Origin: Carposina sasakii
Taxonomy: Eukaryota; Arthropoda; Insecta; Lepidoptera; Carposinidae
Direction: 5' to 3'
Length of the DNA: 64,000 nucleotides
Assembly (NCBI GenBank): GCA_014607495.2
Contig: CP053152.1
Location: 6,758,001-6,822,000 of the forward strand
The translations under genes and the position numbers were made by a program. The notes beneath the pieces were generated by a model that was given only the letters and a program-made list of their open reading frames with translations, was not told the DNA's origin and searched no databases. This document shows positions 30,182 through 42,400 of the stretch, piece after piece. Each line of letters opens with the position of its first letter. The first letter of the stretch is position 1.

Positions 30182-30245
30182 GAGTGATATAATAAGTTGG
30201 ATCCTGGATGCCACTCGCTTCTGCAACCACGAACAATACATTTCA
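30182..30245 (-). CDS. Candidate THAP-like exon fragment (unit 1)
   Basis: Minus-strand reading gives KCIVRGCRSEWHPGSNLLYH followed by donor GTAAGT. The C-x4-C pair and the position of the aromatic residues resemble the N-terminus of THAP domains, but the rest of the domain (second zinc pair, AVPTIF-like end) is not visible. No in-frame ATG precedes it, so it would be an internal exon. The copy in unit 2 is at 32447-32510. Confidence 0.25.
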
Positions 30246-30665
30246 CTACTGTATTTATATCAATACCACCAAAATATCTTATTTAGTCCACACAAATATG
30301 CGAAGCGATTCAAACAAATCGGCTTGACATGATTTGACAAAATTGTCATGTGCTACCCAGGGATACCATTACATAGCAACAGAACATTCCTTAAAATACA
30401 GAATTTTTGCTACCGCGAAGGTTTGTTTTACTATATTATGTACACTTTATTTATAATACAAATTACATTAAATACATTTCATTACTCTATTAAATATGTA
30501 AACATTTTCAAAACGAATCCAAGTTTTTCATGATAATATTATATTTATGCCTTTTTCAACGTCTTTACTTACATTATAGGGTATTTTTTTGCTGTGTAAG
30601 GGATCCCTTGTGGGAAAACAAGGGGGGGAGGCTGTCATTTTTTCATGTTTCAATTTCTTGTTCAG

Positions 30666-30893
30666 AGCTTGGAATCCATCCTAAGAGGAGATACCATAGA
30701 AATGTATACAAGCTGGAAACAGCGCTTCTTACTAAAAACTGCCTCCCGAAAATTTGACCAATTTGACCTTGAAAAACTAGATGGGGAAAAAGTAGAGTGT
30801 ACTCACAATTTAATTTTAATGGACATTTCATTCAATGACATTTCTACCACGAACAACCCAAGTAACACAGGAAGCATTTTAACAAACGGATAA
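30666..30893 (+). CDS. Candidate terminal exon copy 2 (unknown protein)
   Basis: A good acceptor (TGTTTCAATTTCTTGTTCAG) precedes SLESILRGDTIEMYTSWKQR. It continues to the TAA at 30891-30893 and looks like a genuine last coding exon in phase 0. It spans the duplication junction: the first 10 codons come from the end of unit 1, the rest from unit 2. No further exons recognised. Confidence 0.35.
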   Translation, partial: SLESILRGDTIEMYTSWKQRFLLKTASRKFDQFDLEKLDGEKVECTHNLILMDISFNDISTTNNPSNTGSILTNG

Positions 30894-32960
30894 TTAACTT
30901 ATGTAGAACTTAAGGTTCGTAGAAACTCTTATATGAGTTTACCGAGCATCTTGATGCTTTATATGAGCATTTTGAAACCATTATGATGCTTTACACTTTA
31001 TAAGGGGTAGATAATGGCATATCAAAATGATTTTGTAATGCCTGTAGTTTTAGTGCATCAATACACAAAGCAGCTTTGCAGCTTTCAGCTGTTTTTAGTA
31101 CATTTGGCTCTACAATTGCATTTTTAAGTAGGATATAAATGCTCAATGCTGTTGTCTAAGGGTATGTCTAAGGGTCTACAATAGCATTTTTAAATAGTAA
31201 GATAATGCCTAATGCTGCATAATAGCATAAACTTGTGCTATTATAATGCAGCGTAATTCCATTCTACAGCTTTGGGCTGTTTTAGTGCTCTTCGTTATTT
31301 AATAGCACTTTTAACTAGTAAGGAAATGCCTAGTATTGCTAAGTAGCATATACGTGAATCAATGTAATGCTTGCATTTTTGAAGGTCAACTGAGTTCTTT
31401 TAAACAGCTAATTTTTATGGTGGATACATAATAATTAATAAGTAAAGATTAGATTATCCGTTTCTAAAGAAAAGTAGGAATAATTGCAGAGAACCCAATG
31501 GAATTTGTATTGGCCTAAATATAGGTAACATAAAATTTGCACAATTTACATTACACATTTACAAAATATAAAAGGATGGTCTTAGCCATTGTGATATTGT
31601 CCGTGATCCTAAAGACCTGGAATGTAAATTGGTATATTTACGAGTATATAATTATGAATACTTATATTTCGTACCACTATTGCATACGTACAAATAAGAA
31701 ACGTTGTTTTACTCGTAAGTGCTTTAGTGTCTTATTTAGATTAAAGGGATTTAACAACTATTAAATAAATAACCATTAAATATCTTTTATTTTATTTGCA
31801 CAAGTTTTTCCATCGTTCTTTGAAGCTGAGCATAAGAACGATAAATGTTTTTGTAATGAACGACAAATGTTTTGTGCTCTATCTGCCAGTAATTGATCCA
31901 GTGATATAATATTTCGGTAGCTGTAACGTTACTATAATCCATACGTGGGTTTCCTTGATTATCTGAAAATTTAAATTTTAGCACCTATACTAACTAGTGA
32001 TTACAAAATGTTACAGTGACAGGCGCCACCAAGCTAGGCGTTTAAACCTTTTCTGGGTCCACCCAAAGCTACGCAGAGAAAATTATCACTAAAATTAATC
32101 CGCTTAGTAAATGGCGGCAGTAGGCGTAAAAGCGAGACAGACAGAGTTACTTTCACATTTATAATGTTATATATGATAATAAAAAGTATAACATTTCAAA
32201 ATAAATTCATTGTAGGGTCGGTCTCTTGTTATGGAAAAGTATGTGCACCCTACTCAAAAATATACAATACACAGAAAATGTTTAAAAACTAGCTTCAGAA
32301 GCAAATATTGGGATTATGAGGATAAGCAACTAACTAAATAAAGTTTTGTGACAAATATTTAAAAAAGCAAGAGTGAATATTGCCTAAAATTTGCCGTTTA
32401 AGTTTTTGCCTAGGGCCATAGTTTGGAAATTCAATTTTGTACTTACGAGTGATATAATAAGTTGGATCCTGGATGCCACTCGCTTCTGCAACCACGAACA
32501 ATACATTTCACTACTGTATTTATATCAATACCACCAAAATATCTTATTTAGTCCACACAAATATGCGAAGCGATTCAAACAAATCGACTTGACATGATTT
32601 GACAAAATTGTCATGTGCTACCCAGGGATACCATTACATAGCAACAGAACATTCCTTAAAATACAGAATTTTTGCTACCGCGAAGGTTTGTTTTACTATA
32701 TTATGTACACTTTATTTATAATACAAATTACATTAAATACATTTCATTACTCTATTAAATATGTAAACATTTTCAAAACGAATCCAAGTTTTTCATGATA
32801 ATATTATATTTATGCCTTTTTCAACGTCTTTACTTACATTATAGGGTATTTTTTTGCTGTGTAAGGGATCCCTTGTGGGAAAACAAGGGGGGGAGGCTGT
32901 CATTTTTTCATGTTTCAATTTCTTGTTCAGAGCTTGGAATCCATCCTAAGAGGAGATACC
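30695..32960 (+). repeat. 2.3-kb tandem duplication, unit 2
   Basis: Repeats 28389-30694, including both candidate exon sets (31787-31962 and 32447-32510 on minus), and ends at the same CTAAGAGGAGATACC. It then runs into GGGAGATACCAAATCCTTGC and a family-R copy. High identity implies a recent event. Confidence 0.92.
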
Positions 32961-32999
32961 AAATCCCTGGGAGATACCAAATCCTTGCGTAAAAACCTC

Positions 33000-33230
33000 T
33001 TTTTTTGTTTAGTTTATCCCGAAGGAAAGGCAAGGAGAACTAAACCCATACAGCCAGTAAATGATTTCTGAAATTATGATGGATGATAATGATGATGATG
33101 AAACGTCGGAAAAATCCTCAAGAACAAGTGTAAAGTTAGTTAAAATGAAAAATAATTGCAGAAACAACTTACATGGGCCCATGAAGAGATCGTATTCCGG
33201 CTAAAGTTTTACTCAGCTTACCTGCGTAAT
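33000..33230 (-). mobile_element. Family-R retroposon, 5'-truncated
   Basis: Runs from the A-rich tail to CAGCTTACCTGCG. The mini-ORF reads MGPCKLFLQLFFILTN, then serines replace the His run. Confidence 0.7.
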
Positions 33231-33493
33231 CCTTGTACATCATACATACATCCTTGTTTTCCCTTACTAATTTATCAATATTTTGGTGAATTTTTTAATT
33301 TTTTCATTTAAATTTAACTAATTCACCCAATACTATTTGGTTTGTGTGCACAAATAGTATATATTTATTTGAAATATAAATAATGGTGGGTAATTATTTA
33401 TATATTTTTTAATACTTAGTAGAGGGTAGTTAATTCTGTGTAAGTAATGTGTTGGGTTTTAGAGGTTCATAATAATTAGTGGTTTACTAATTT

Positions 33494-33778
33494 ACTAATT
33501 TCTATAATCCTGAGGATGCCACGGTTGTTGGCGAAACATATGTAGATTATTTATCTAGTTTTTGATTTCTAATTAAACTCGAATAGTGCAATGTATCGTC
33601 TTGCATGCTGGGTGCTCGGGTCTGGTTTCTCGTGGCGATTGTAGTTAGTGCAAGTGCCTGTTTTCGCAATTATGAGTTATCAGATCCGAGGGTCAGTGGA
33701 GGGTGTAGGGCCCGGTGGTGGGCGCACCCATAGTGAATGTTTGAACTTCCGAATTGTAACGCCTAATACAATTTCATT
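33494..33778. repeat. Second copy of the 366-bp inverted-repeat element
   Basis: Shares ATCCTGAGGATGCCACGGTT and the right arm (GTGGTGGGCGCACCCATAGT) with 23410-23775 but lacks the left arm, so it cannot fold. It extends to GCCTAATACAATTTCATTTA. Confidence 0.65.
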
Positions 33779-34526
33779 TATTAACTAATAACTTGTAAAA
33801 GTAAAAATAGTCAATTTCTTAGAAGAGGTTAATGTGACAAGGTTCTAACGTGTTTAAATGTTAGTGCATGTGACTGTACCTAAGTACCTCTTTAAAAAAA
33901 AAGTAAAGCTACTATACTTTTGTAAACAATAGTTTTATTTTGTAAGTAGCCCTAGAACCCAACACACTTTGATATGAGAATGGATCTGGCGGGTACTACA
34001 ACATTGCCCACTTAATTATTTTTTTAAATAATTGGCCTTTTTCCTTCTTTTTATGGTGTTTGGCTTCCTTCCACTGTTATATATTATATATTTTATTTTC
34101 AAAGTAATAGAGCCTCTAGTTTTTGAATAATTGCGTGTGGGCAATGTTGTAACGAATGGGAGATAAAGTTGCCCGCCTCTGAAGGTTATTTCTTTGGAAA
34201 AAATATATGAAAGGGTAACACTTTTATTTGCTAGAAACGTTCATATAACTATGCTTTATATAACTGTATAAATATACATTTTGAAACTATTTTAAAACAT
34301 TGCTGCAACGTTTTTGAGTTATCTTAAAAATAAGTAAAAAACTGGGCAATGTTGTAAGGTTTCACGGTATATGTGCAACAAGACTACAATATTAGTCGTA
34401 GAATAAAAAAACAAATTTCCATAGCAATTTTTTAAAATTTAATGATGATATTTATAGTTAGTTGTGTGTTATGTATGTATTACATTCATATAGCAATAAA
34501 TGAATCATACATAAAATGGCAAAGAT
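33779..34526. other. No gene seen; repeated GGGCAATGTTGTAA motif
   Basis: CTACAACATTGCCCAC at 33997 and its complement-like GTGGGCAATGTTGTAACG at 34138, then CTGGGCAATGTTGTAAGG at 34343. Otherwise AT-rich. Confidence 0.45.
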
Positions 34527-34862
34527 TCAGTAGTGAATTTTTCAAAATTTAACATCCACTTACGGCGAAAACGGCGGGCACGTATATTATACCTTGTAGG
34601 AATAGATTTAAATAGGATAACACGTCTTACAAGCAGCAATGTGGCAGGTCTAAGCAGTCGTGAGAAAAAAATATTTTTGTATTATCCTCCATACAATAAA
34701 ATATTTTTAAAGTTTGACATCCACCTTCGGCCGAAGCGGAGCGCAAGGGCACGTATATTACCTATATACCTTGGAGGAATCGACTTTAATAGGACAATAC
34801 GCCATGCAAGCGGCAAGGTGGCAGCTCTAAGCAGTCGCGAGAAAATAATAGTTTTGTATTTT
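34527..34862 (+). repeat. Two-copy tandem repeat, 165-bp period
   Basis: AACATCCACTTACGGCG at 34551 and GACATCCACCTTCGGCC at 34716 start parallel blocks sharing GGGCACGTATATTA, GGAATAGATTTAAATAGGA-like and CTAAGCAGTCGTGAGAAAA-like stretches. Copies are diverged. The 140-codon ORF is a by-product. Confidence 0.6.
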
Positions 34863-35540
34863 CCTCCATACAAAAAAAAATATTTTTTTTTACTCCGGAT
34901 CGACGGACCTTTCAATAACGAAACCTGCATGGTTACACAAGAAAAACAGTCCTGAGAATTATAGAGTAAAAAAATCAACACAAATGCGACTTTAGTTTCT
35001 AAGTATATGGAACGTAGTGAAAACAAAGATATGGCATAAAATATTCATAAGAAAATGAAAAAATTCTTCACCCGAGTGAGATATTAGTGTGGGACCCGTT
35101 TGTAAAAAGTCTTCAAATAACGATTTTCATGGGACTTACTTCCGCCATACGAACTACTAATATGTACGTTTTTGGCATATTTTCCTGAACATGGAAAGTG
35201 CGGTAGTCACTTCGTAGGAGTATGGAGGGGGGAGCTATGACATAACCTTAGACTAAGTAATTAATAGACCGAGTGTGCCCATACAAACGCTGCAAGAAAA
35301 ACGGTCCAACTTTTTTGATTTTAAAAGTAGAATACAAGCTTGACGTCACAGAAGTTGTCATTTTATCGGTGCATCGGGATGCCAGCTTATGGCATATTTC
35401 CTTGTTAATTGGGAAAAACATAATAATATCTGTTCATGAAAATAAATTATAATACATAATATTGTTTAGCACACAGACATGTTTTTTTTTAACAATAACT
35501 GTCATTTACACATGGAATTTTAAAATAAGTAGGTATAATC

Positions 35541-35907
35541 AAAGTCGCCGCCATTTTGAACTTTTTAGTTAATGGTCGAATTGACATGAAATTAATATCT
35601 GACGGTCTTTTAAGTTCCCAAACACATTTCCGATATCAAAAATAATATAAGTGGCCGCCATTTTGAACTTATTTCTTAAGAGCCGGATTGCTTCCAAAAT
35701 CGATATCTGAGATTCCTTGCAGTTTCCAAACACATTTCCGATGTCAAAAATAATAAAAGTGGCCGCCATTTTAAACTTTTTAGTTAAGGGCCGGATTACC
35801 TTCAATTTCGATATCTGAGGTTCCAGGCAGTTCCCAAACACATTTCCGATATATATATGGAAAGCAATACAGTTTTTAGCTAAAAAGTTCAAAATGGCGG
35901 CTACTTT
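35541..35907. repeat. Inverted-repeat element with GCCGCCATTTTGAAC array
   Basis: Starts AAAGTCGCCGCCATTTTGAA and ends with its complement (TTCAAAATGGCGGCTACTTT). Between, a 107-108-bp unit repeats three times, each opening with (G)CCGCCATTTT(G/A)AAC (about 35545, 35652, 35760) and closing with CCCAAACACATTTCCGAT. Confidence 0.7.
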
Positions 35908-36533
35908 TAATATTTTGATGAGAACATAGTCCGTTCATTATTTTTAAGAGTCTTTGAGGGGTATAAAATTTATAGCTGGTAACTCAATAGAACTGTCAAT
36001 CTCACCTCGTTCGCGCTATTTTTAAATTGAAAATGGTAAATTATTCCTTTCATTATTTATTAAAATATGGATAATTCTGTGTTACTTACCGATGATAACT
36101 TATTTCCGCCGAAGATTTTAGGCGTCCTTTGTAATTACGACAAACTTTTACTGCGCAACACGCCATTTTATATTTAATATATTTGTCACGCGACGTGCGT
36201 GTACCCTTGCCTAACACAACGGATACTGAAGAGCGAAAAAAGTTGTTAGGATGAATAGTTCTCACTCCTGTTTAGGGACGTATTGGTAGACGTAAGCCTC
36301 AATCTGAGAATTTTATATAATCAAAGGACGTAACAGAGAGTAGTATATTCTTTGGACGTAACAAAGATGGCGGCCGGGCCTATACTATTTACGCTGTATT
36401 TGGATAACTACTGGGCCGATTTACTTAAATAGTAAAGTCTCAAATGAAAGGTATTTAAATGGACATCATTTAATTCCTAATATAGCAGATAGCATTGCTT
36501 GCATCTCTGCTAAATTAAAAGTAAAATACTCTA

Positions 36534-36603
36534 CTACACGAGGGTTAATAGTAAGTATCATCTCGTATTAAGATTATAATCTAATACTATTAACCTCATG
36601 TAG
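36534..36603. repeat. 70-bp foldback
   Basis: CTACACGAGGGTTAATAGTA faces TACTATTAACCTCATGTAG, one bulge and one mismatch. Confidence 0.55.
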
Positions 36604-37815
36604 CAAAATCCAACTTGTTACTTGCTATGTCTCCTACTCGTATGCTACACCGTCTTTAGAAGACCGACCGGATGATTTATTGTCGACTGTACAGTCTGGG
36701 TGTGTAACACAGGCGGCTGCTGACATTTTTAGATAGGTGTTCACTCCCTTAACGAATGGGATGGTGCAGGTTCGCCGTATACTTATAAAAATTCAGATGA
36801 TCTAATGTAACACATTAAAGACAACCATATCGCGTTCTAACTCGGACTAAGCGACCTCTAGTGGCGCCATACGCGAATTGAAGTGAGCGGCGCTCCAGAT
36901 AAGGCTAATTTTTCATACGAAATCTTTTGTTTCACGCGCCGGCCTATGTCGGTATGTCTCTTTTGCACTCATTGAATACAGTACTAGGAATCGTACCAAA
37001 TTTCGTTTCATTGGAGCGCGATCGCTAGAGCTCCACTCGATACATAAGATTACAATTTACTTGAGACGAACGCGTAGACACTATTGTATAAACATAGTAG
37101 AATTGAAAGATAATTATAAATATAGAGGAATAAAGGTTGCCTATGTAATCTTCGTGGGTGGGAGTGCACCGCACCAGCGCTCCTTAGGACGAGCCACCAG
37201 TGGTGTGTATCCAGCCTTAGTCATCAGTGCACAGTCTATTCACGGAACTATTACTATCCTTCAAGCTGGGAGAGGTGAGGTGGGGGGATTAGGGCAGGTG
37301 ATGCGCTCACGCCATCTGTTTTGGACTGTTATTTTAACTTGTCAGAAAATCCCTCATTGTTTCTATTTTTCGATTAAGTTAGTGGGCGTGGCTAATCAAT
37401 CACTTGACACGTTTGGACAGGTACAATTTAGTTTAAAATTAGTTAAATGCATAAGTAAGTGTGTTTCGTCCTGTGTTTCTTTTTATAAAAATGTCCAAGT
37501 GGACGGAAGAAACCACACTTAAGATTGTGGAAGAATGCCTATGTAATATAAGAAGAACAAATTATACAAATAATTTATATCATTAATCATTATAAAATAA
37601 ATGAACAAATAAAGTTTTAGGTATTATTATTTATTTTATTATTTCATCTTTAACTTCCTCCTAAATCTCACTAATAATTTACGACTTCCTTGTGTTGTTG
37701 CTCGTCCATCTTGAGTGAACTAAAGAGTTTAACTACTTAACTTTACTTAAAATTAAGTTAAAATTCAGTTGTCTACTTGACTACTTAACACTTGTAAACC
37801 AGGCATAAGCCATAG
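36604..37815. other. No recognised gene
   Basis: Moderately GC-rich repeat-like DNA. The 153-codon ORF at 37061-37522 has no recognisable motif and crosses sequence (GTGGGCGTGGCTAATCAATC) that looks like repeat debris, so it is not called. Confidence 0.4.
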
Positions 37816-38431
37816 GTTTTTTTGTTTGTTTAGTTTATCCCGAAGGAAAGGCAAGAGGAACTAAGCCCATACAGCCATTGTCTTTAGTAAATGATTTCTG
37901 AATTTATGATAGATGATGAAGAATGAAAACGTCGGGAAAATCCTCAATAATGGGTGTAAAATTGGTAAAGAACAGAATTGCAGAAACAACTTACATGAGC
38001 CCATAAAGCGATCGTATTCCGACTAAAGTTTTACTAAGCTTACCTGCATATAAAACAATGCACACGCACTAGATTCACATCACAAGTAGACAAAATATAA
38101 CTTATCTACCAGAAAACATCACTTTACGGACACATGCAAGCCATTCACAAATAAATGTAGATTTTCACAAGAAAATTACACCCGCTCCCTTTCAGCTTTT
38201 CCCTTTTTTTTACAAGCTTTTTTGTTTAGTTATCCCGAAGGAAAGACAAGGGGAACTAAGCCCATACACCCATTGTCTTTAGTAAATGATTTCTGAATTT
38301 ATGATGGATGATAAGATAATAATGATGATGAATGGAAACGCCGGGAAAATCCTCAAGAACAAGTGTAAAGTTAGTCAAAATGAAAAATTATTGCAAAAAC
38401 AATTTACATGCCAGCTTTTCCCGCCGAATCT
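37816..38431 (-). mobile_element. Family-R retroposon with a nested family-R copy
   Basis: The target AAGCCATAG is duplicated at 37807-37815 and 38432-38440. The outer copy is full length once the inner insert (38204-38411) is removed. Confidence 0.85.
38204..38411 (-). mobile_element. Family-R short form, nested, 11-bp TSD
   Basis: CAGCTTTTCCC at 38193-38203 and 38412-38422. On the minus strand it begins at CATGTAAATTG, the same internal position as the copy at 25047-25245. Confidence 0.85.
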
Positions 38432-38442
38432 AAGCCATAGAT

Positions 38443-38690
38443 ATTTTTTTATTAATTAGTGTATCCCGAAGGAAAGGCAAGGGAACTAAGCCCATACAGC
38501 CATTGTCTTGGGTTGTTCATGGTAGAAATGTCATTGAATGAAAAAATGTCCATTAAAATTAAATTGTGAGTACACTCTACTTTTTTTCCAGTCTAATTTT
38601 TCAGGTCAAATCAGTCAAATTTTTGAAAAGCAGTTTTTAGTAAGAAGCGCTGTTTCCAGCTTGTATATTTCTATGGCCACGCACGCGGCA
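38443..38690 (-). repeat. Family-R tail fragment joined to an inverted copy of the duplicated-unit exon
   Basis: 38443-38508 holds the tail (GTATCCCGAAGGAAAGGCAA). At 38508 it switches to the complement of the exon sequence at 28389-28560 (AATTAAATTGTGAGTACACT, GCGCTGTTTCCAGCTTGTAT), with several indels. Confidence 0.65.
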
Positions 38691-38896
38691 GCACTCTAGT
38701 AATACGGGCACCTTACCTTCAACTAATTGTATGGTTTATACCAAAACAGAAAAAATCAAATGTCGATTTTAAAGGGTATCAATGCAGTACTACATATCGA
38801 TTTAAAAAATCTTTTTTTTTGGCTCGTTAAATCAATTAATCGATCTCAGATCAACATCCCTAGCCTACATTAAAAAATAACTTAACAATTTTTTTT

Positions 38897-39288
38897 TAAT
38901 TCGGCGGGAAAAGCTGGAAGGGAGCGGGTGTAATTTTATTGTGAAAATCAAAATTTATTTGTAAATGGCTTGCATGTATCCGTAAAGTGATGTTTTCTGG
39001 TGAATAAGTAATATTTTGTTTACCTGTTATGTGAATCTAGTGCGTGTCATGGTTTTATATGCAGGTAAGCTGAGTAAAACTTTAATCGGAATACGATCTC
39101 TTCATGGGCTCATGTAAGTTGTTTCTGCAATTATTTTTGGTTTTGACTAATATTGCATTCGTTCTTGAGGATTTTCCCGACGTTTCCATTCATCATCAAT
39201 ATCATCCATCATAAATTCAGAATTCATTTTACAAAAGGCATATGTATGGGCTTAGTTCCCTTGCCTTTCCTTCGGGATAAAGTAAAAA
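38897..39288 (+). mobile_element. Family-R retroposon, full length, just upstream of POLDIP3
   Basis: Runs AATTCGGCGGGAAAAGCTGG to CCTTCGGGATAAAGTAAAAA. The mini-ORF reads MGSCKLFLQLFLVLTN with DVSIHHQYHPS-stop. Its 3' end is 122 bp from the POLDIP3 ATG, sense orientation. CAATTTTTT on both sides may be the target duplication. Confidence 0.8.
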
Positions 39289-39410
39289 AAAATTAACAAC
39301 AATTTTTTATTTTCCTTTTCAGCGGGTTTTAGTTATTTTGTACATATTGTAAGTAATTAAATTTGAATTGGTGCCATCTGGGAAATTTCAATTATCTCAT
39401 AATATCTATA

Positions 39411-42400
39411 ATGGCTTCTTTCATCGAGATGAGCTTGGAAGATATTATCCAGAAGAAGAAAAAAGAATTTAGGTAAGCTTCATTATGTACCTTCAAGGGT
39501 AGGGAACCTTACTGTAGGCGAGGTCTTATTAGGTACTCTTTTTTAGTAGATGTTTTGTTAGAGTCGTTGTAATACTTCAGCAACCATTATTTAAAGAATT
39601 GGTGTATGTTTTCCTTCCCTGTAATATTGGTGACTTCCCTCACTAAGTAACTTGAGAGAAAATATTACATAGGAATGTTTGTGCACAAAAGTTTATTTTG
39701 CCAAAACATTTTTTTAATTAATCTTGGAATCATAACATTTTCAGACCTAAAAAATTAAAAACTGATGCTATTAAACTGAAAACCCAATTACCTCAAAAAG
39801 GGTCTAGGAAAATACCAATAAATGATGCAAGAAATAAAATAATTCTTAAGAAAAGAACACAAATAAATGATGCAAGAGAGATACTAACAGGACTTGCAAA
39901 GCAAAAGGATGCTCGTTTAAAATTGGAACAACTTCGGCAAAAAAGGGTAAGAAATTATTATATGTATTTCAGATATTGTACCATTAAATTCCATTGTGAT
40001 AAATTTGTGGATATCTCCTTCATCTATATGGATAGATGGAGATATTATAACCAAAAGAGAAAAGGCTACAATTTTTCCCAGAAAAAAAATCACCAGTAAA
40101 TCAATACTGTTCAGTTGAACATCTCTGTAAACTATTTATAAAGCCTTTTTATAAAAGCCTTATTTATAAAGAATTGGAACCAATAATTAAATTGTAAGTT
40201 TAATAATTTTATTTGATTACTAGCGTCCCATGCAGCAGTACCCAGGACAACAATACCTTGGACAACAGTACCCTGGGCAACAATATCATGGAAAAAATGT
40301 TTTTCAAAACCGTGACAAGTTTATACGAACAATACCACATAAAGACAGAGGTAAGGACTTTTTCACGTCCTATGTAGATGATTGGTTAATATTGGAAACA
40401 GCTGAAGCTTTGTTGAATTTTATTACTTTTTTTGTATTGAGATAGTCATTTACTATAAAATTTATCTTCATTAGGACCTTGTTGGTAGTTATCATTATCA
40501 GTCATGTGTTGTCAAAATTATAAGTGTACGTTATAATCATTAATTACTGTAAACTATATTAAAGTTGTTTATAATAAATAAATTCTCTCAACTTTTGTAT
40601 ACAGTGTTCATAGACTCTACAAGACAAGTGGTGTCCCAGCCTTTGCAAAATAATAGACCTTCAAATACACACTTTTTGAGACAACATTCACTGAGCATTC
40701 ACAAGTTTATAGAAAACAGAACTATAGGCAGCAGACCTACTGGAAGCCGGTCTACTGGACACAGATCAGGTAAGTTTCTTAACTACCTATTGCTTTCATG
40801 TCCTGCAATAATCAGGGACCTACGTAATAAGATTTTTTTTTAATAATAACAGGTAGTGAATATTTACTCTAGCTATATAGACTATGATGTGAGGTGAGGA
40901 CAAAACATGAAATTGAAATTTATTTACAGGGAAAATTCCTGCACCAAAACCAATCCTTAGAACTGTGGAAAATGACATTGAAATAATTGAAGATGATCCC
41001 ATGGGCGATGAAGACTTAAGCTATCATTCAAAATCTATTAATCCATTAAATCGGAAGGCAAGCTTACAGCTTAAAATCATAGCTCACAATAATGATGCAT
41101 TGGAGAGCCGTGGATCTAGAACTCGCAGGTTACTACTATTGTAGAAAATTGTTGTATCCTCAATTATAAAGCTGAAGAGTTTGTTTGTTTGGTTGAACAA
41201 GCTAATCTCAGGAACTACTGGTATGATTTGAAAAATTCTTTCGGTAGATAGCCCATTTATTGAGGAAGGTTATGTGCTATATGTATAGCAACCTGCCCCG
41301 GCTTCGCACAGATTCAAAACCCCCTCATGCAGACGAAGTCGTGGGCGGCCACTAGTAATAAATATGGAGATGTTACCATACCACTGATATATAAACGCGC
41401 GCACAGCAGTAACAGCCAATAGTAGAAACATGAAATTTGGACTATTGCTTCCTTTTGCAATGTATCTAAAGGTCCACTAAGAAAAGATTTTCAAAACGGT
41501 AAAATAGGGTTTGAAAGTTTGTATGAAAAATTATTCTTTTTGACAGTTTTTCTTAAAATTCATAATTAATACTTTTAAATAAAATTCATTAATTTGCTAT
41601 TTCTGCATTTTACAAAATGATGCATTTGAGGGTAGTCACAGGGGCAATAAAGTTACGTGGACAAAGTTACTGGCTAAAAGCTAGATAATGATGAAGTTAT
41701 TTATTTGTTTGACATTCAGTCTTCACAAAAATTTGATGATGAAGACTTAAATCTAAATAAATATAGGCAGCTGTGTCCTTGTATCATTGCCCATCTGTTT
41801 GCATTTGGAAAACTCCCTTATACTCAGCTGCTTTCTATTTCTGTCTGTCATCAGCTTTCCAAGTATATATTTTTTTATTCTGAATGTCAATATGTTGTAA
41901 CAAGTAAAGTAACAGTAAGTTTTTTTCTAGATCTGCTGCAGTTGAGAGAGAGAAAAGCCCACCAAGGCCTCCATCCATTTTAAAGAAAAGGCCCATGGCA
42001 GCTTTAAGGAGTGAGAAAGCTGATAAACCAGAAAAACCTGCTTTGGAGTTCAGGATAATTGTTAGCAACTTACGTAGCTCTGTTACTGGTAGTGATATAC
42101 AGGTAAGTGAATAGAGAACATGCGATATTTAAATTTTATGAAAAATGTATTTGTGTTTTAAAAATACGGAAGTAATAAACACTACATATTGCATTAACAT
42201 TTCTCCGTTTCTCTGCTCTGGTGGCCTGAAGCAGTGGAAACCACATCATATTACAATGTTTAGTTTCCAGCATTATGCATGAGATTATATAGAAAATAAT
42301 TCTTAAATAGGTATCTTAAATAGGTATATTGACAAAACTCCAGTTAAAATTTTATCCAATCTATATCTATACTTCTATACTTACTAATAATATAAAGAGG

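Larger units (their letters stand above)
28389..30694 (+). repeat. 2.3-kb tandem duplication, unit 1
   Basis: CATAGAAATGTATACAAGCT at 28389 recurs at 30695, and nearly all intervening sequence is repeated with few substitutions. Offsets are 2306 bp before and 2265 bp after a 41-bp gap that is missing from unit 2 near 31150. Contains the plus-strand and minus-strand candidate exons below and a degenerate 118-bp repeat. Confidence 0.92.

Noticed and set aside
34533..34955. 140-codon ORF in the 165-bp tandem repeat
   Set aside because: Open frame results from the repeat; the two repeat copies do not conserve the peptide well.
36836..36880. CTCF-like site (CTCTAGTGGCGCCATAC)
   Set aside because: Single weak match; GGCGCC words recur by chance elsewhere (5527, 29758).
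37061..37522. 153-codon open frame
   Set aside because: No recognisable motif, no splice context, and it crosses repeat-like sequence.
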